This document shows, in pieces, positions 51,890 through 60,611 of a DNA stretch of 64,000 nucleotides; the first letter of the stretch is position 1, and each line of letters starts with the position of its first letter. The DNA lies in the NCBI RefSeq assembly GCF_937127095.1, contig NZ_CAKZLP010000078.1:1-64000 (forward strand), in the 5' to 3' direction. Below the pieces are notes generated by a model, which made no database searches, was not told the DNA's origin, and worked only from the letters and a program-made list of their open reading frames with translations. Made by a program: the position numbers and the translations under genes. Origin of the DNA: an uncultured Amphritea sp. (GTDB lineage Bacteria > Pseudomonadota > Gammaproteobacteria > Pseudomonadales > Balneatricaceae).

Positions 51890-51919
51890 CGGAGCGAGCG
51901 GTTTAACCCGCTCACTCCG
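51890..51919 (-). terminator. Hairpin between TRAP binding-protein and permease genes
   Basis: CGGAG-C-GAGCGG pairs with CCGCTC-A-CTCCG (one mismatch) over a 6-base loop. As at 34432 and 47577, a strong stem without a T-run follows a binding-protein gene. Confidence 0.6.
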
Positions 51920-51933
51920 GTATAGCGATTGAA

Positions 51934-52923
51934 TTATAGGCTTTCAGCCGCTTCAATAACCTGTTTGCCTAAAGGTCCTGAGTTGTCCATAAAGTTTTGC
52001 AATACTGGCTTGGTTTTCTCGCGCCATGCGGCGACATCTTCGTCAGACAGATGAATCACCGTCATTTTCTCTTCAGCATCAGCAATAGCATCGATTTCAA
52101 TCTGCTGAATCTTATTACGCAGCTGAAGTTCTACTTTCTGCGCGGCTGCAGTAATAATGGTCTGCTCTTCTGGCGACAATTTCTTCCAGAAATCTTCGTT
52201 GATGATGGTGATGAACTCAATATCGGCATGGTTGGTCAGGGTCAGGTAATCCATCACTTGATAAAGTTTACGTGGGCCAACCGCTGATACCCCGGTCATC
52301 CCCGCGTCGACCGTACCTCGCTGATAGGCCAGGAACTGCTCAGAACCGGCCATGGTAACCGGTGCGCCGCCGACCGCTTTGGTAAACTCACCGAGGGTTT
52401 TACCAAACACACGTACCTTCATACCTTCCATATCTTCAGGCAGTCTGATCGGTTTTTTCTTGGAGAGCAGTGCGACACCGCCATAAGCGTTCCACCACAG
52501 CGGGCGAGCACCGGTTTCAATAATCGCGGCGTCAAGCAGAGAGCGAACCGGGCTGCCAACTTTGGTGGCGGCAACCACTTTTTCCTGATTTGGGAACATA
52601 AATGGGATGTAGAACACATCCACTGCCGGGATAGTGCCTGCCAGTTGAGCCAGACTCATAACGCCCATTTCAATGGCACCAGAAGTGACGGCCTGATGCA
52701 CTTCGCTGTCTTTAAATAGCTGTGCAGACGGGAATATCTGAACATTGATCCCCCCGTTTGAGTTCTTTTCCACTTCATTCTTGAAGTCGACAACATTCTG
52801 ACCCAAATGGTGTTTAAGTGGTAATTGCAGGGATAGTCGTATCGTTGTTTCCGCCAACGCCGGAAATGCTGCGGTACATGCACCAATCAGCATGACGGTA
52901 CGTAAAAAGCTCTTTACTCTCAT
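51934..52923 (-). CDS. dctP: TRAP transporter solute-binding protein (DctP family)
   Basis: A 329-residue periplasmic binding protein with a signal peptide (cleaved after ALA, about residue 24). It shows IRLSLQLPLKHHLGQNVVDFKNEVEKNSNG, the FYIPFMFP segment and the ligand-carboxylate arginine region EDMEGMKVRVFG. TRAP binding proteins of this family carry organic acids. The linked CoA-transferase and HMG-CoA-lyase-like enzymes suggest a branched hydroxy- or dicarboxylic acid. Confidence 0.88.
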   Translation of the reverse strand: MRVKSFLRTVMLIGACTAAFPALAETTIRLSLQLPLKHHLGQNVVDFKNEVEKNSNGGINVQIFPSAQLFKDSEVHQAVTSGAIEMGVMSLAQLAGTIPAVDVFYIPFMFPNQEKVVAATKVGSPVRSLLDAAIIETGARPLWWNAYGGVALLSKKKPIRLPEDMEGMKVRVFGKTLGEFTKAVGGAPVTMAGSEQFLAYQRGTVDAGMTGVSAVGPRKLYQVMDYLTLTNHADIEFITIINEDFWKKLSPEEQTIITAAAQKVELQLRNKIQQIEIDAIADAEEKMTVIHLSDEDVAAWREKTKPVLQNFMDNSGPLGKQVIEAAESL

Positions 52924-52991
52924 GATAGATTCCTTTTTGTTATTAATATCTATTGTGTTACTCAGGGTGTATTAGGCGACCAGTTAAACAC

Positions 52992-53975
52992 CTAAAATGG
53001 TTTCGCTGCTGCCAGCGTTTGTTTATTCTCTTTTAGCGCCAGTACCGACGCCGGTATGGGGCGTGTCTCAGTACGAATACCCGCCTTCGCAACCTGGCCG
53101 GGCAGGTCATGGCCCAGCAGGTCGGGCAGTTGTTTCGCTAACGCGATTAACTGCTGCAGATCGACCTGGGTATCCAAACCGTTTGCTTCCAGCATATGCA
53201 CCAGATCTTCAGTGCAGATATTACCGGTAGCTCCCGGCGCATAAGGACAGCCTCCGATGCCGCCCAGGGACGCATCGAACTGATTCACACCTGCACTCAG
53301 GCCTGCCATGACATTGGCTAACCCCATACCTCGGGTATTATGCAGATGCAGAGTTACCTCGGTTTGCGGAAAACGGCTGCGAACCTGGGTGCACAGGTCA
53401 TAGACTTGCTGAGGGGCAGCCATACCTGTGGTATCACACAGAGAGATGCTCTGCACCCCTGCCTGAAGGTAACGCTCAATCAGGGCAAATACTTTATCGG
53501 TTGATAATATCCCCTCAAAAGGACAACCGAAGGTGGTCGCCAGAGAGCCGTTGATACGCATGCCACTGGGCGAAACCAGATCGCAAATCCGCTTAAACTG
53601 ACTCAGGGATTCCTCGCAGGTCATGCGCATATTCGCAAGGTTGTGGTTCTCACTCACCGACATCGCCAGGTTGATCTCATCCGCTTTGCAGGCCATTGCT
53701 CGCTCAGCGCCTTTTTCGTTGGGCACCAGAGTGGTGTAAAGCACCTGAGGATTACGGATAATGCGCTGCATCACCTCTTCGGCATCCCGCAGGTTGGGAA
53801 TAGCTCGTGGAGAGACAAACGAGGTGACCTCGATCTTATTCAGTCCCACCAGAGACAGACGGTTGATCAGCGCTATTTTATCTTCGGTGGGCACGAAGTT
53901 GGCTTCACTCTGGAAGCCATCACGGGTGGCCACTTCGTTGATCAATACCTGGGCTGGCATGGTCGTATTAAACAT
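52992..53975 (-). CDS. Hydroxymethylglutaryl-CoA lyase-family enzyme
   Basis: A 327-residue DRE-TIM metallolyase of the HMG-CoA lyase type: INEVATRDGFQSE (catalytic Arg-Asp), CDTTGMAAPQQVYDL, HLHNTRGMG (metal-binding HxH) and the signature SLGGIGGCPYAPGATGNICTE containing the active-site cysteine. It cleaves a 3-hydroxyacyl-CoA, giving acetyl-CoA or another acyl product and a keto acid. It lies ten bases after a class III CoA-transferase gene. Together they could convert 3-hydroxy-3-methylglutarate, or citramalate or a similar acid, after CoA transfer; which one is not resolved. Confidence 0.8.
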   Translation of the reverse strand: MFNTTMPAQVLINEVATRDGFQSEANFVPTEDKIALINRLSLVGLNKIEVTSFVSPRAIPNLRDAEEVMQRIIRNPQVLYTTLVPNEKGAERAMACKADEINLAMSVSENHNLANMRMTCEESLSQFKRICDLVSPSGMRINGSLATTFGCPFEGILSTDKVFALIERYLQAGVQSISLCDTTGMAAPQQVYDLCTQVRSRFPQTEVTLHLHNTRGMGLANVMAGLSAGVNQFDASLGGIGGCPYAPGATGNICTEDLVHMLEANGLDTQVDLQQLIALAKQLPDLLGHDLPGQVAKAGIRTETRPIPASVLALKENKQTLAAAKPF

Positions 53976-53985
53976 ATCGCCGCTC

Positions 53986-55224
53986 CTAAATTACGCCTTC
54001 AGCTTTCAGCGCATCAATGCTGGCATCATCAAGGCCTAAGTGTTTCAGTACTTCGGCGGTATGCTCCCCAAGCTTGGGACCCAGCCATTTGGTGGTGCCG
54101 GGTGTGGCACTTAGTTTGGGCACGATACCGGGAATAGAGATCGATTCGCCATCGGGCAGACTGTGTTCACAGATCATGTCTCGAGCACGAAAATGGGGAT
54201 CGTTATAGATATCCTCAGCATTGTTAATGGCGCTGGCGGGAACCTCCGCTTCTTCCAGTACGGCCAGTGCCGCTTCCAGCGTATGCTGACGGGTCCAGTG
54301 CTCAATGATCTGGTCCAGCTCATCACAGCGGGCGGCCCTGCCATCGTTATGTTTTAACCCCGCATCATCGGCAAGATCCTGTCGACCGATTGCCACCATA
54401 AAACGGTTGAAAATACTGTCGCTGTTAGCTGCGATAACGATATAGCGCTCATCAAGGGTAGGATATGAACTCGAGGGCGCAATGCCGGGCATACTGGCGC
54501 CGGTGCGTTCGCGAATAAAGCCAAACATACCGTATTCCGGGATCAGGCTTTCCATCACCCCTAATACCGCTTCGGTTAGGGCGACATCGACATACTGGCC
54601 TTTACCGCCATTGACCTTGAGGTGATACATCGCCGTCATTGCGCCGATTACACCGTAAAGTGAGGCGAGTGTGTCGCCTATACTTACCCCTGCACGCACT
54701 GGTGGACGGTCTGGGTAACCGGCCAGATGGCGCAAACCGCCCATCGATTCGGCGATCGCCGCAAAACCTGGACGGGGGGCATAGGGGCCATCCTGACCAT
54801 ATCCTGAGACGCGCACCATTATGAGCGAAGGATTGATTGCCGAGAGCTGTTCCCAGCCCAGATTCCACTTTTCCAGCGTACCGGGGCGAAAGTTCTCAAT
54901 AACAATATCGGTTTCAAGAATGAGGTCGTGAATGATTTTTTGCCCTTTTGGGCTTTTCAGGTCTATGGTGATAGATTTTTTGTTGCGGCTTTGGGTATAC
55001 CACCAAAGTGAGGTGTCTTTGTACATTTTGCGCCAGCGACGCAACGGGTCACCGCTACCGGGAGGTTCTACTTTGATCACTTCTGCACCGAACTGGCCGA
55101 AGATACTGGCAGCATAAGGGCCAGCAATCAGGGAGCCTAACTCCAATACCCGAACCCCCTTGAGAGGTTCTTCAGTCATGCCAGTATGGGAATCCTTCGC
55201 AGTTGATGATTTATCATGATCCAC
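53986..55224 (-). CDS. Class III (CaiB/BaiF) CoA-transferase
   Basis: A 412-residue family III CoA-transferase: LKGVRVLELGSLIAGPYAA, FGAEVIKVEPPGSGDPLR, SITIDLKSPKG, ENFRPGTLEKW and SGYGQDGPYAPRPGF. In the region where many members carry the catalytic aspartate this protein reads GFAAIAESMGG, so the nucleophile may be shifted or replaced by Glu; an alignment is needed. It is first in the TRAP/lyase operon and should activate the imported acid with CoA from a donor such as succinyl-CoA. Confidence 0.82.
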   Translation of the reverse strand: MDHDKSSTAKDSHTGMTEEPLKGVRVLELGSLIAGPYAASIFGQFGAEVIKVEPPGSGDPLRRWRKMYKDTSLWWYTQSRNKKSITIDLKSPKGQKIIHDLILETDIVIENFRPGTLEKWNLGWEQLSAINPSLIMVRVSGYGQDGPYAPRPGFAAIAESMGGLRHLAGYPDRPPVRAGVSIGDTLASLYGVIGAMTAMYHLKVNGGKGQYVDVALTEAVLGVMESLIPEYGMFGFIRERTGASMPGIAPSSSYPTLDERYIVIAANSDSIFNRFMVAIGRQDLADDAGLKHNDGRAARCDELDQIIEHWTRQHTLEAALAVLEEAEVPASAINNAEDIYNDPHFRARDMICEHSLPDGESISIPGIVPKLSATPGTTKWLGPKLGEHTAEVLKHLGLDDASIDALKAEGVI

Positions 55225-55408
55225 GAGTGCTACTCCTCTGCTTTTATTATATTTTTCAGCAATATTGAGGGCAAATTAAGGATTTAAGAAGTAGTAAAAT
55301 ATGGGGTAGCCATCTCTTAAAGAGATGGCTGGAGTCTGTCTGAAAAGGTTTGATGAGCGAGTTTGAACGCTAACTTAGCCTCTTAGCGACATCTGATGGT
55401 CTAGTCTG

Positions 55409-55440
55409 GCTTGAGGCGTGATCTGAAAGAGGCGCGATGA
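55409..55440. repeat. 32-bp repeat, right copy
   Basis: Direct copy of 48909-48940 (31 of 32 identical), 185 bases before the CoA-transferase start and directly before the kbl terminator. Confidence 0.7.
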
Positions 55441-55450
55441 AGGTTTAACT

Positions 55451-55482
55451 CCACCCAAAGTCATAGATCTGACTTTGGGTGG
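55451..55482 (-). terminator. Terminator-like hairpin after kbl
   Basis: CCACCCAAAGTC pairs perfectly with GACTTTGGGTGG over an 8-base loop, 28 bases beyond the kbl stop. The 12-bp stem is strong, but the following T-run is weak. Confidence 0.7.
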
Positions 55483-55509
55483 GCGCTCAATAATTGTGTG
55501 ACTGGAATC

Positions 55510-56712
55510 TTATAGACCCATTTCAGTTTTGACCCGGCCAAACGCTTCAATGGCAAACTCAATATCATCCCGGGTTAATGCAGCGGACATTTGCGTCCGA
55601 ATGCGGGCTTTTCCTTTAGGTACGACAGGGTAAGAGAAGGCGACGACATAAACCCCTTGTTCTAACATAGCGTTAGCAAACTGACCTGCGACTTTTGCAT
55701 CGTGCAACATCACCGGCACAATCGGATGCTCCCCTGGTAGCAGCTCAAAACCCTGTCGCTGCAAACCGTCCCGGAACAGGGCGGTATTGATAACTAACTG
55801 GTCTCGCAGGTCGCTGGATTCGGTGATCAGCTCAATGGCCTTTAACGCGCCTGCCACGACAGGAGGTGCCACCGTGTTGGAGAACAGGTAGGGCCGTGAA
55901 CGCTGACGTAAAAGCTCAACAATTTCGTTGCTGGCACTGGTATAACCGCCGCTGGCGCCTCCGAGCGCTTTCCCCAGGGTGCCGGTGATAATATCCACCC
56001 GATCCATACAGTTGCGGTATTCATGGGTGCCCCGACCACCGGCACCGATAAAACCGGTTGAGTGGGCATCATCAAAGTGAACCAAGGCATTGTATTTTTC
56101 CGCCAGATCGCAGATCTCATCTAAGCGTGCGATATAGCCGTCCATCGAGAACACGCCGTCGGTGGAGATCAGTTTGAAACGTGCGCCGTTTTTGTCAGCT
56201 GCTTGCAGCTGCTGTTCCAGGTCGGCCATATCACTGTTGCGGTAACGATACCGCTTCGCCTTACACAGGCGGATGCCATCGATAATACTGGCATGGTTCA
56301 GTTCATCGGAAATAATGGCGTCATCTTCAGTCAGCAGGGTTTCAAACAATCCCCCATTGGCATCGAAACATGAGGGGTAGAGAATAGTGCTTTCCATACC
56401 GAGAAATTCACTGAGCTTATTTTCAAGCTGTTTGTGCAGGGTCTGGGTGCCGCAAATAAACCGGACTGACGCCATGCCATAGCCCCATTGCTCTAAACCC
56501 ACTTTGGCTGCTGCGTTTACCTCTGGGTGCTGAGCCAGCCCCAGATAGTTGTTAGCGCAGAGGTTGAGCACCTGTTTTTCGGGGCTGGACTCCTGAGCGA
56601 CGCCAACATGGGCGCTCTGTGGCGAGGTGATCAGGCGCTCTCGCTTAAACAGACCCGCGGCCTCGATCTCTGCCAGTTGCAGCGCTATATGTTCCTGAAA
56701 CTGATTGTGCAC
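55510..56712 (-). CDS. kbl: Glycine C-acetyltransferase (2-amino-3-ketobutyrate CoA ligase)
   Basis: A 400-residue fold type I PLP alpha-oxoamine synthase, near the 398 of E. coli Kbl: NLCANNYLGLAQHPEV, VRFICGTQTLHKQLE, HFDDAHSTGFIG, TLGKALGGASGG with the PLP lysine. It splits 2-amino-3-ketobutyrate with CoA into glycine and acetyl-CoA. Start is GTG 56712 with GGGAGA upstream. It follows tdh in the same operon. Confidence 0.93.
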   Translation of the reverse strand: MHNQFQEHIALQLAEIEAAGLFKRERLITSPQSAHVGVAQESSPEKQVLNLCANNYLGLAQHPEVNAAAKVGLEQWGYGMASVRFICGTQTLHKQLENKLSEFLGMESTILYPSCFDANGGLFETLLTEDDAIISDELNHASIIDGIRLCKAKRYRYRNSDMADLEQQLQAADKNGARFKLISTDGVFSMDGYIARLDEICDLAEKYNALVHFDDAHSTGFIGAGGRGTHEYRNCMDRVDIITGTLGKALGGASGGYTSASNEIVELLRQRSRPYLFSNTVAPPVVAGALKAIELITESSDLRDQLVINTALFRDGLQRQGFELLPGEHPIVPVMLHDAKVAGQFANAMLEQGVYVVAFSYPVVPKGKARIRTQMSAALTRDDIEFAIEAFGRVKTEMGL

Positions 56713-56750
56713 AGTAGTTCTCCCGGTTTAATAAAGTGGCTGATTAACGA

Positions 56751-57776
56751 TTAGTCCCAGTTGAGAATAACCTTACAGGCCTCTCCGCTATTCATGGCAT
56801 CAAACCCTTTCTGGAAATCGGTGTAATCGAAGCGGTGGGTAATGACGGCGGAAATATCCAGCCCTGATTCAATAAAGACCGACATTTTATACCAGGTTTC
56901 ATACATCTCCCGGCCGTAAATACCTTTCAGGGTCAGCATATTGAAAATCACCTGACTCCAGTCGATAGCCACTGGATCGGCGGGAATACCTAATATAGAC
57001 ACCTTGCCACCATGACACATATTGCTCAGTAAGTCCTGAAACGCCGCGGGGTTGCCCGACATCTCCAGGCCAACATCAAAGCCTTCGGTCATCCCCAGTT
57101 GTGTCTGCACAGTGCTTAGATCTTGTTTAGACACATCCACTGTACAGGTTGCGCCCAATTTTTTAGCCAGAGCTAAACGCTGAGGGTTGATATCGGTAAT
57201 CACCACATGGCGGGCACCGGCATGGCGACAAACGGCGGCGGCCATGATGCCGATAGGTCCCGCGCCGGTAATGAGAACATCTTCGCCCAACAGATCATAT
57301 TGCAGCGCAGTGTGTACCGCGTTGCCTAACGGGTCAAACAGTGCTGCCACATCGAGATCGATTCCGGGACGATGTTCCCATACATTAGACATCGGCAAGG
57401 CCAGGTATTCGGCAAACGCGCCCTGCCTGTTCACCCCCACACCGCTGGTATGTGAACAGAGATGGCGACGGCCAGCCATACAGTTGCGGCAACGGCCACA
57501 GACCACATGGCCCTCGCCGGAAACGATCTGTCCAGGATGGAAGTCATTGACGTTAGAGCCGACCTCAACGATCACGCCAACGAACTCATGGCCGATGACC
57601 ATGGGTATGGGAATGGTTTTTTGTGCCCAGCTATCCCAGTTATAGATATGCATGTCGGTACCGCAGATGGCGGTGCGCTTTATTTTGATCAGGACATCGT
57701 TGATGCCGATAGTCGGAGTGGGGACCTCTTCCAGCCATAAGCCGGGTGCAGACTTCATTTTTACCAACGCTTTCAT
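56751..57776 (-). CDS. tdh: L-threonine 3-dehydrogenase
   Basis: A 341-residue zinc alcohol-dehydrogenase-family enzyme, the same length as E. coli Tdh. It has the catalytic AICGTDMHIYNWD and GHEFVGVI, the four-cysteine structural zinc site CGRCRNCMAGRRHLC, and Rossmann GAGPIGIMAA. It oxidises threonine to 2-amino-3-ketobutyrate for Kbl. ATG 57776 gives the standard MKALVK start; the frame extends seven codons further. The resulting glycine is a substrate of BhcC. Confidence 0.94.
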   Translation of the reverse strand: MKALVKMKSAPGLWLEEVPTPTIGINDVLIKIKRTAICGTDMHIYNWDSWAQKTIPIPMVIGHEFVGVIVEVGSNVNDFHPGQIVSGEGHVVCGRCRNCMAGRRHLCSHTSGVGVNRQGAFAEYLALPMSNVWEHRPGIDLDVAALFDPLGNAVHTALQYDLLGEDVLITGAGPIGIMAAAVCRHAGARHVVITDINPQRLALAKKLGATCTVDVSKQDLSTVQTQLGMTEGFDVGLEMSGNPAAFQDLLSNMCHGGKVSILGIPADPVAIDWSQVIFNMLTLKGIYGREMYETWYKMSVFIESGLDISAVITHRFDYTDFQKGFDAMNSGEACKVILNWD

Positions 57777-58192
57777 GTTCAAATACTCACTTCGCAATTA
57801 AGCGTGTTTATCAATAATTATGTTTAAAAAAACCTCGATTGAACAACGGATTTAAGCAGCATTTCTCTAGAGTTTTTAAGCTAATATACCCAAGTGAGAT
57901 AGTACCCAGAAGCTAGGTTATTCAGATCAATGGGGCGTTTTTATTAATGGAGCCTTGATGACCGTCCAGCGGGTGGTAAAAATCTGTCTTCTTCATGTTT
58001 TGTGTCGGCGTTTGTTATCCCTCTGAATGTATTCTAGTTAAGCAGCCTGCCTTTCGCCCGGTTATAAAAATAGTAATGGATGATTCAGGCCTGTTTTCGC
58101 CGTGAATACGACGGGTATCGTCCTTTGTATAATTTCTTCAGCTGGCCAATCACCGGTATAAGGGAGAGATAGTTGATCTTTTTTCAAGGCAT
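57777..58192. other. Intergenic stretch upstream of tdh
   Basis: An AT-rich region holding the tdh promoter. On the minus strand about 58084-58175 can be read as INYLSLIPVIGQLKKLYKGR and PSYSRRKQA before a stop, with no start codon and an in-frame stop before it, so it is at most a gene relic. No other feature is seen. Confidence 0.4.
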
Positions 58193-58227
58193 GAAAAAAC
58201 CGGCATCAGGGTAAGTGAGTGCCGGTT
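58193..58227 (-). terminator. Leftward terminator of the porin gene
   Basis: AACCGGCA (58198-58205) pairs with TGCCGGTT (58220-58227), and the A-run to its left gives a T-run on the minus strand. Confidence 0.75.
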
Positions 58228-58296
58228 GTTACTGACGAGAGCGCAGTCAGACACCCGAAGGGGGAGGGTGGCCGATGCGAAGCTCAGTTTTTATTT

Positions 58297-58348
58297 AAAC
58301 GAGCTCTGTAAAACGAGCTATCTGAAACGAGCTCTGCGAAACGAGTTG
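58297..58348. repeat. Tandem AAACGAGC repeat abutting the porin stop
   Basis: Four units of about 14 bases, each starting AAACGAG(C/T) and most containing GCTCTG or GCTATCTG, run from 58297 to 58348, ending one base before the porin stop codon. Recent slippage or duplication is likely. Confidence 0.7.
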
Positions 58349-58349
58349 T

Positions 58350-59309
58350 TTAAAAGGTGTAGTTGAAGCGTACCCGGGCTGCAGTGGTTTCATCGTCCAC
58401 AACATTTGATGCGCTTGAGTAGGAACCAGCAAAGGTGACAGTTGCTTCCTGAATACCAAACAGAGGCACTGAGTAAGCGACATAGGTGGTGGTTACATCC
58501 GGGTCAGGACCGGTTGCGTTATCTTCTTCTGACAGAATCACACCGGCCCCAAAATTGCCGTAGGTCAGGTTGGCGACATAGGAGTTAACTTTCTGGTCGG
58601 TGTTGTCATCTTCCAGGCGGGATGCCGCGATATTGACGTTAGCGCCGGACAGATCAAAATTTGCTGTTAATGCATAACCGGTTTGATCGACATTGCCGCC
58701 AGCGGTCAGGTCGTAGTTAACGCTCTCAAAGCCTGCGGTCAGGCTGAATCCGTCTGTACTCCAGGTGACGGAAGGACGGTAACCGGATACAGCGGTACCA
58801 TTATCGCCGGCGGTATCGTCATCACCAAAAATAGTATCCAGTTCAAACTTCAGGCTATCAGAGGCTTTAAAGTGCAGAGCTATCTGACCACCATCATCCC
58901 CGGCAAAACCACGCACTTTATTTGCCTCGTAAACCGATACACCACCGGCATGGGCAATTAGCGTATCTTTACCCAGGGGGAACAGGTTGATCGCCTCGAA
59001 ACGGCCGATCTGCGCATTCCAGCTGCTGTTGCCCAGCTGAATATAGGCATCACGCACCACCACATTTTTATCACCGTCGGTTGTCAGACGCACGCCGCCT
59101 TTCGCGGCGACAAAGTAATCACCGTTTTCACGTTTTGAGGCGACATTCAGTTCGACAAAACCGTTCTGGTCATAGGTTGTGGATGAGGCTGCGGTATCAA
59201 CCGCATCGGTATCAAGTTCAAGATTTGCATCAAACGCGAGTTGTGCCTGAGCGGTACCGGCTAACGCACAGCCAAGAATAGCTGAGGTCAATAAAATGGA
59301 CTTTTTCAA
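58350..59309 (-). CDS. Outer-membrane porin, sugar-regulon linked
   Basis: A 319-residue beta-barrel: signal peptide MKKSILLTSAILGCALAGTA with cleavage at AQA, alternating-residue strands throughout, and a C-terminal ARVRFNYTF whose final phenylalanine is the BamA recognition signal. Acidic DD-rich loops (FGDDDTAGDNG, DNATGPDPD) are typical of surface loops. It lies beside fructokinase and shares its promoter architecture with frcB, so sugar uptake across the outer membrane is likely. A closely similar gene lies at 63065. Confidence 0.85.
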   Translation of the reverse strand: MKKSILLTSAILGCALAGTAQAQLAFDANLELDTDAVDTAASSTTYDQNGFVELNVASKRENGDYFVAAKGGVRLTTDGDKNVVVRDAYIQLGNSSWNAQIGRFEAINLFPLGKDTLIAHAGGVSVYEANKVRGFAGDDGGQIALHFKASDSLKFELDTIFGDDDTAGDNGTAVSGYRPSVTWSTDGFSLTAGFESVNYDLTAGGNVDQTGYALTANFDLSGANVNIAASRLEDDNTDQKVNSYVANLTYGNFGAGVILSEEDNATGPDPDVTTTYVAYSVPLFGIQEATVTFAGSYSSASNVVDDETTAARVRFNYTF

Positions 59310-59383
59310 CGTGATTCACCTTTTCGTTTTATTATTTTCAGATCCGCGTCTAACGGGCGATGCAGGATCGCCCGACGCAGATT

Positions 59384-59453
59384 GCTATTGAAAAGGTTTA
59401 GAATTAACGTCCGATTTTTGTTTTTATACGGTCTGTTAATAATTGAAATACTG
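59384..59453 (-). promoter_or_regulatory. Porin promoter: shared fructose-regulon architecture
   Basis: GCTATTGAAAAG (59384-59395), ATTAAC (59403-59408) and GTTAATAATTGAAATACTG (59435-59453) align without gaps to the frcB promoter boxes, with 10 of 12, 6 of 6 and 17 of 19 identities. The interval from the ATTAAC box to the GTTAA box is 32 bases in both. Confidence 0.6.
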
Positions 59454-59492
59454 GATGAAAGTGTGTCGGAGCTTGTTTGAGATGATCTATAT

Positions 59493-59526
59493 AAAAAAGT
59501 CCCGATAAAACGATGTTTATCAGGAC
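59493..59526 (-). terminator. Leftward terminator of the fructokinase gene
   Basis: GTCC-C-GATAAA pairs with TTTATC-A-GGAC (one mismatch) over ACGATG-type loop bases, with an A-run on the left giving Ts on the minus strand. Confidence 0.7.
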
Positions 59527-59573
59527 CTTTTGGGACGCTTTTGTCTGCTCGCAGAGTATCAGAAAATCGAGGC

Positions 59574-60539
59574 TTATAACGGCAGGTCGTTTATGCCGGG
59601 GAGTGAGGTGAAGGCACCTTTGTGGGACACCGCGTAGGCACCGCAATGGGATGCGAATCGTAGTGCTTTTTCTAATCTGTCCGGCGTGTTCAGCAGCGTA
59701 TTCAGTTCACTATGCTTGCAGTCCATCGCGGCAAGCTGATAGATAAATCCACCAATAAACGCATCTCCCGCCGCGGTGCTGTCCACCATTGATACTTTGG
59801 GTGGGGTGACCGTCCCGCTACTCTGCTGGCTGAAGTAACGCAACGGGTTACCGCCATCGGTCAGCAGAACCAGTGACACACCGCTATCCAGTAGTCGCTG
59901 TAACACTTCATCCTGTGAGGTGCTGGCCGCGAGAAAGTTCATCTCATCCAGACTCAGCTTGACCATATCGGCCAGCGCCAGTGCCTGCCAAATGGGTGCT
60001 GTCGGGTCGCTGCCTGCTGGCCATAAATTGCAGCGCAGGTTGACATCAAAACTGATCAGAAAACCGGCTGCTTTCGCTTTTCTTATCCCCGCAAGAGTCG
60101 CCTCTCTGATCCCGATTGCTGTCAGCGTATTGGAGCAGAAGTGAAAGATGCCCGCATCCGCAAACCAGTCATCCTCAAACTCATCCGCTGTAAATAGCAT
60201 ATCGGCAGAGGGGTTGCGGTAGAAGGTGAAACTGCGCTCGCCTTCTGCATCCAGTGAGACAAACGCCAGTGCGGTGTTTGCTGCGTTGGTATTCAGCAGG
60301 TAATCGGTATTTACGCCGGCTTCATGCAGCGACTGGCGCATAAAAATACCAAACATGTCGGTGCCAATTTTTCCGGCCATGTAACTGTTGCCGCCGAGTT
60401 TTCCCACGGCGGCAGCGACATTTGCGGGCGCTCCTCCGGGGTATTTAGCGAACTGTTCAACTCCGCTGGACGGGTTTTCACTGACCTGGCTGGAGAGCAT
60501 GTCGACCAAAGCTTCGCCAAAAGAGATGACCTTTAGCAT
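59574..60539 (-). CDS. PfkB-family fructokinase
   Basis: A 321-residue ribokinase-fold sugar kinase: ISFGEALVDM at the start, PGGAPANVAAAVGKLGG (sugar/lid site), and STAAGDAFIGGFI with the catalytic aspartate and anion hole. SFDVNLRCNLWPAG matches the fructokinase D-x-N-x-R block. It phosphorylates fructose to fructose-6-phosphate, completing the path FrcBCA, fructokinase, Pgi. It carries its own promoter of the regulon type. Confidence 0.85.
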   Translation of the reverse strand: MLKVISFGEALVDMLSSQVSENPSSGVEQFAKYPGGAPANVAAAVGKLGGNSYMAGKIGTDMFGIFMRQSLHEAGVNTDYLLNTNAANTALAFVSLDAEGERSFTFYRNPSADMLFTADEFEDDWFADAGIFHFCSNTLTAIGIREATLAGIRKAKAAGFLISFDVNLRCNLWPAGSDPTAPIWQALALADMVKLSLDEMNFLAASTSQDEVLQRLLDSGVSLVLLTDGGNPLRYFSQQSSGTVTPPKVSMVDSTAAGDAFIGGFIYQLAAMDCKHSELNTLLNTPDRLEKALRFASHCGAYAVSHKGAFTSLPGINDLPL

Positions 60540-60611
60540 GGTTGTGTTCCTGAACGGTTATTTGGGAAGGGGGGTGGCAAAAAAACGGTCCACTACCCTT
60601 ATTATAATGTC

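Noticed and set aside
58297..58348. Possible CRISPR-like array
   Set aside because: Units of about 14 bases are contiguous with no spacers, and no cas genes are nearby; it is a simple tandem repeat.
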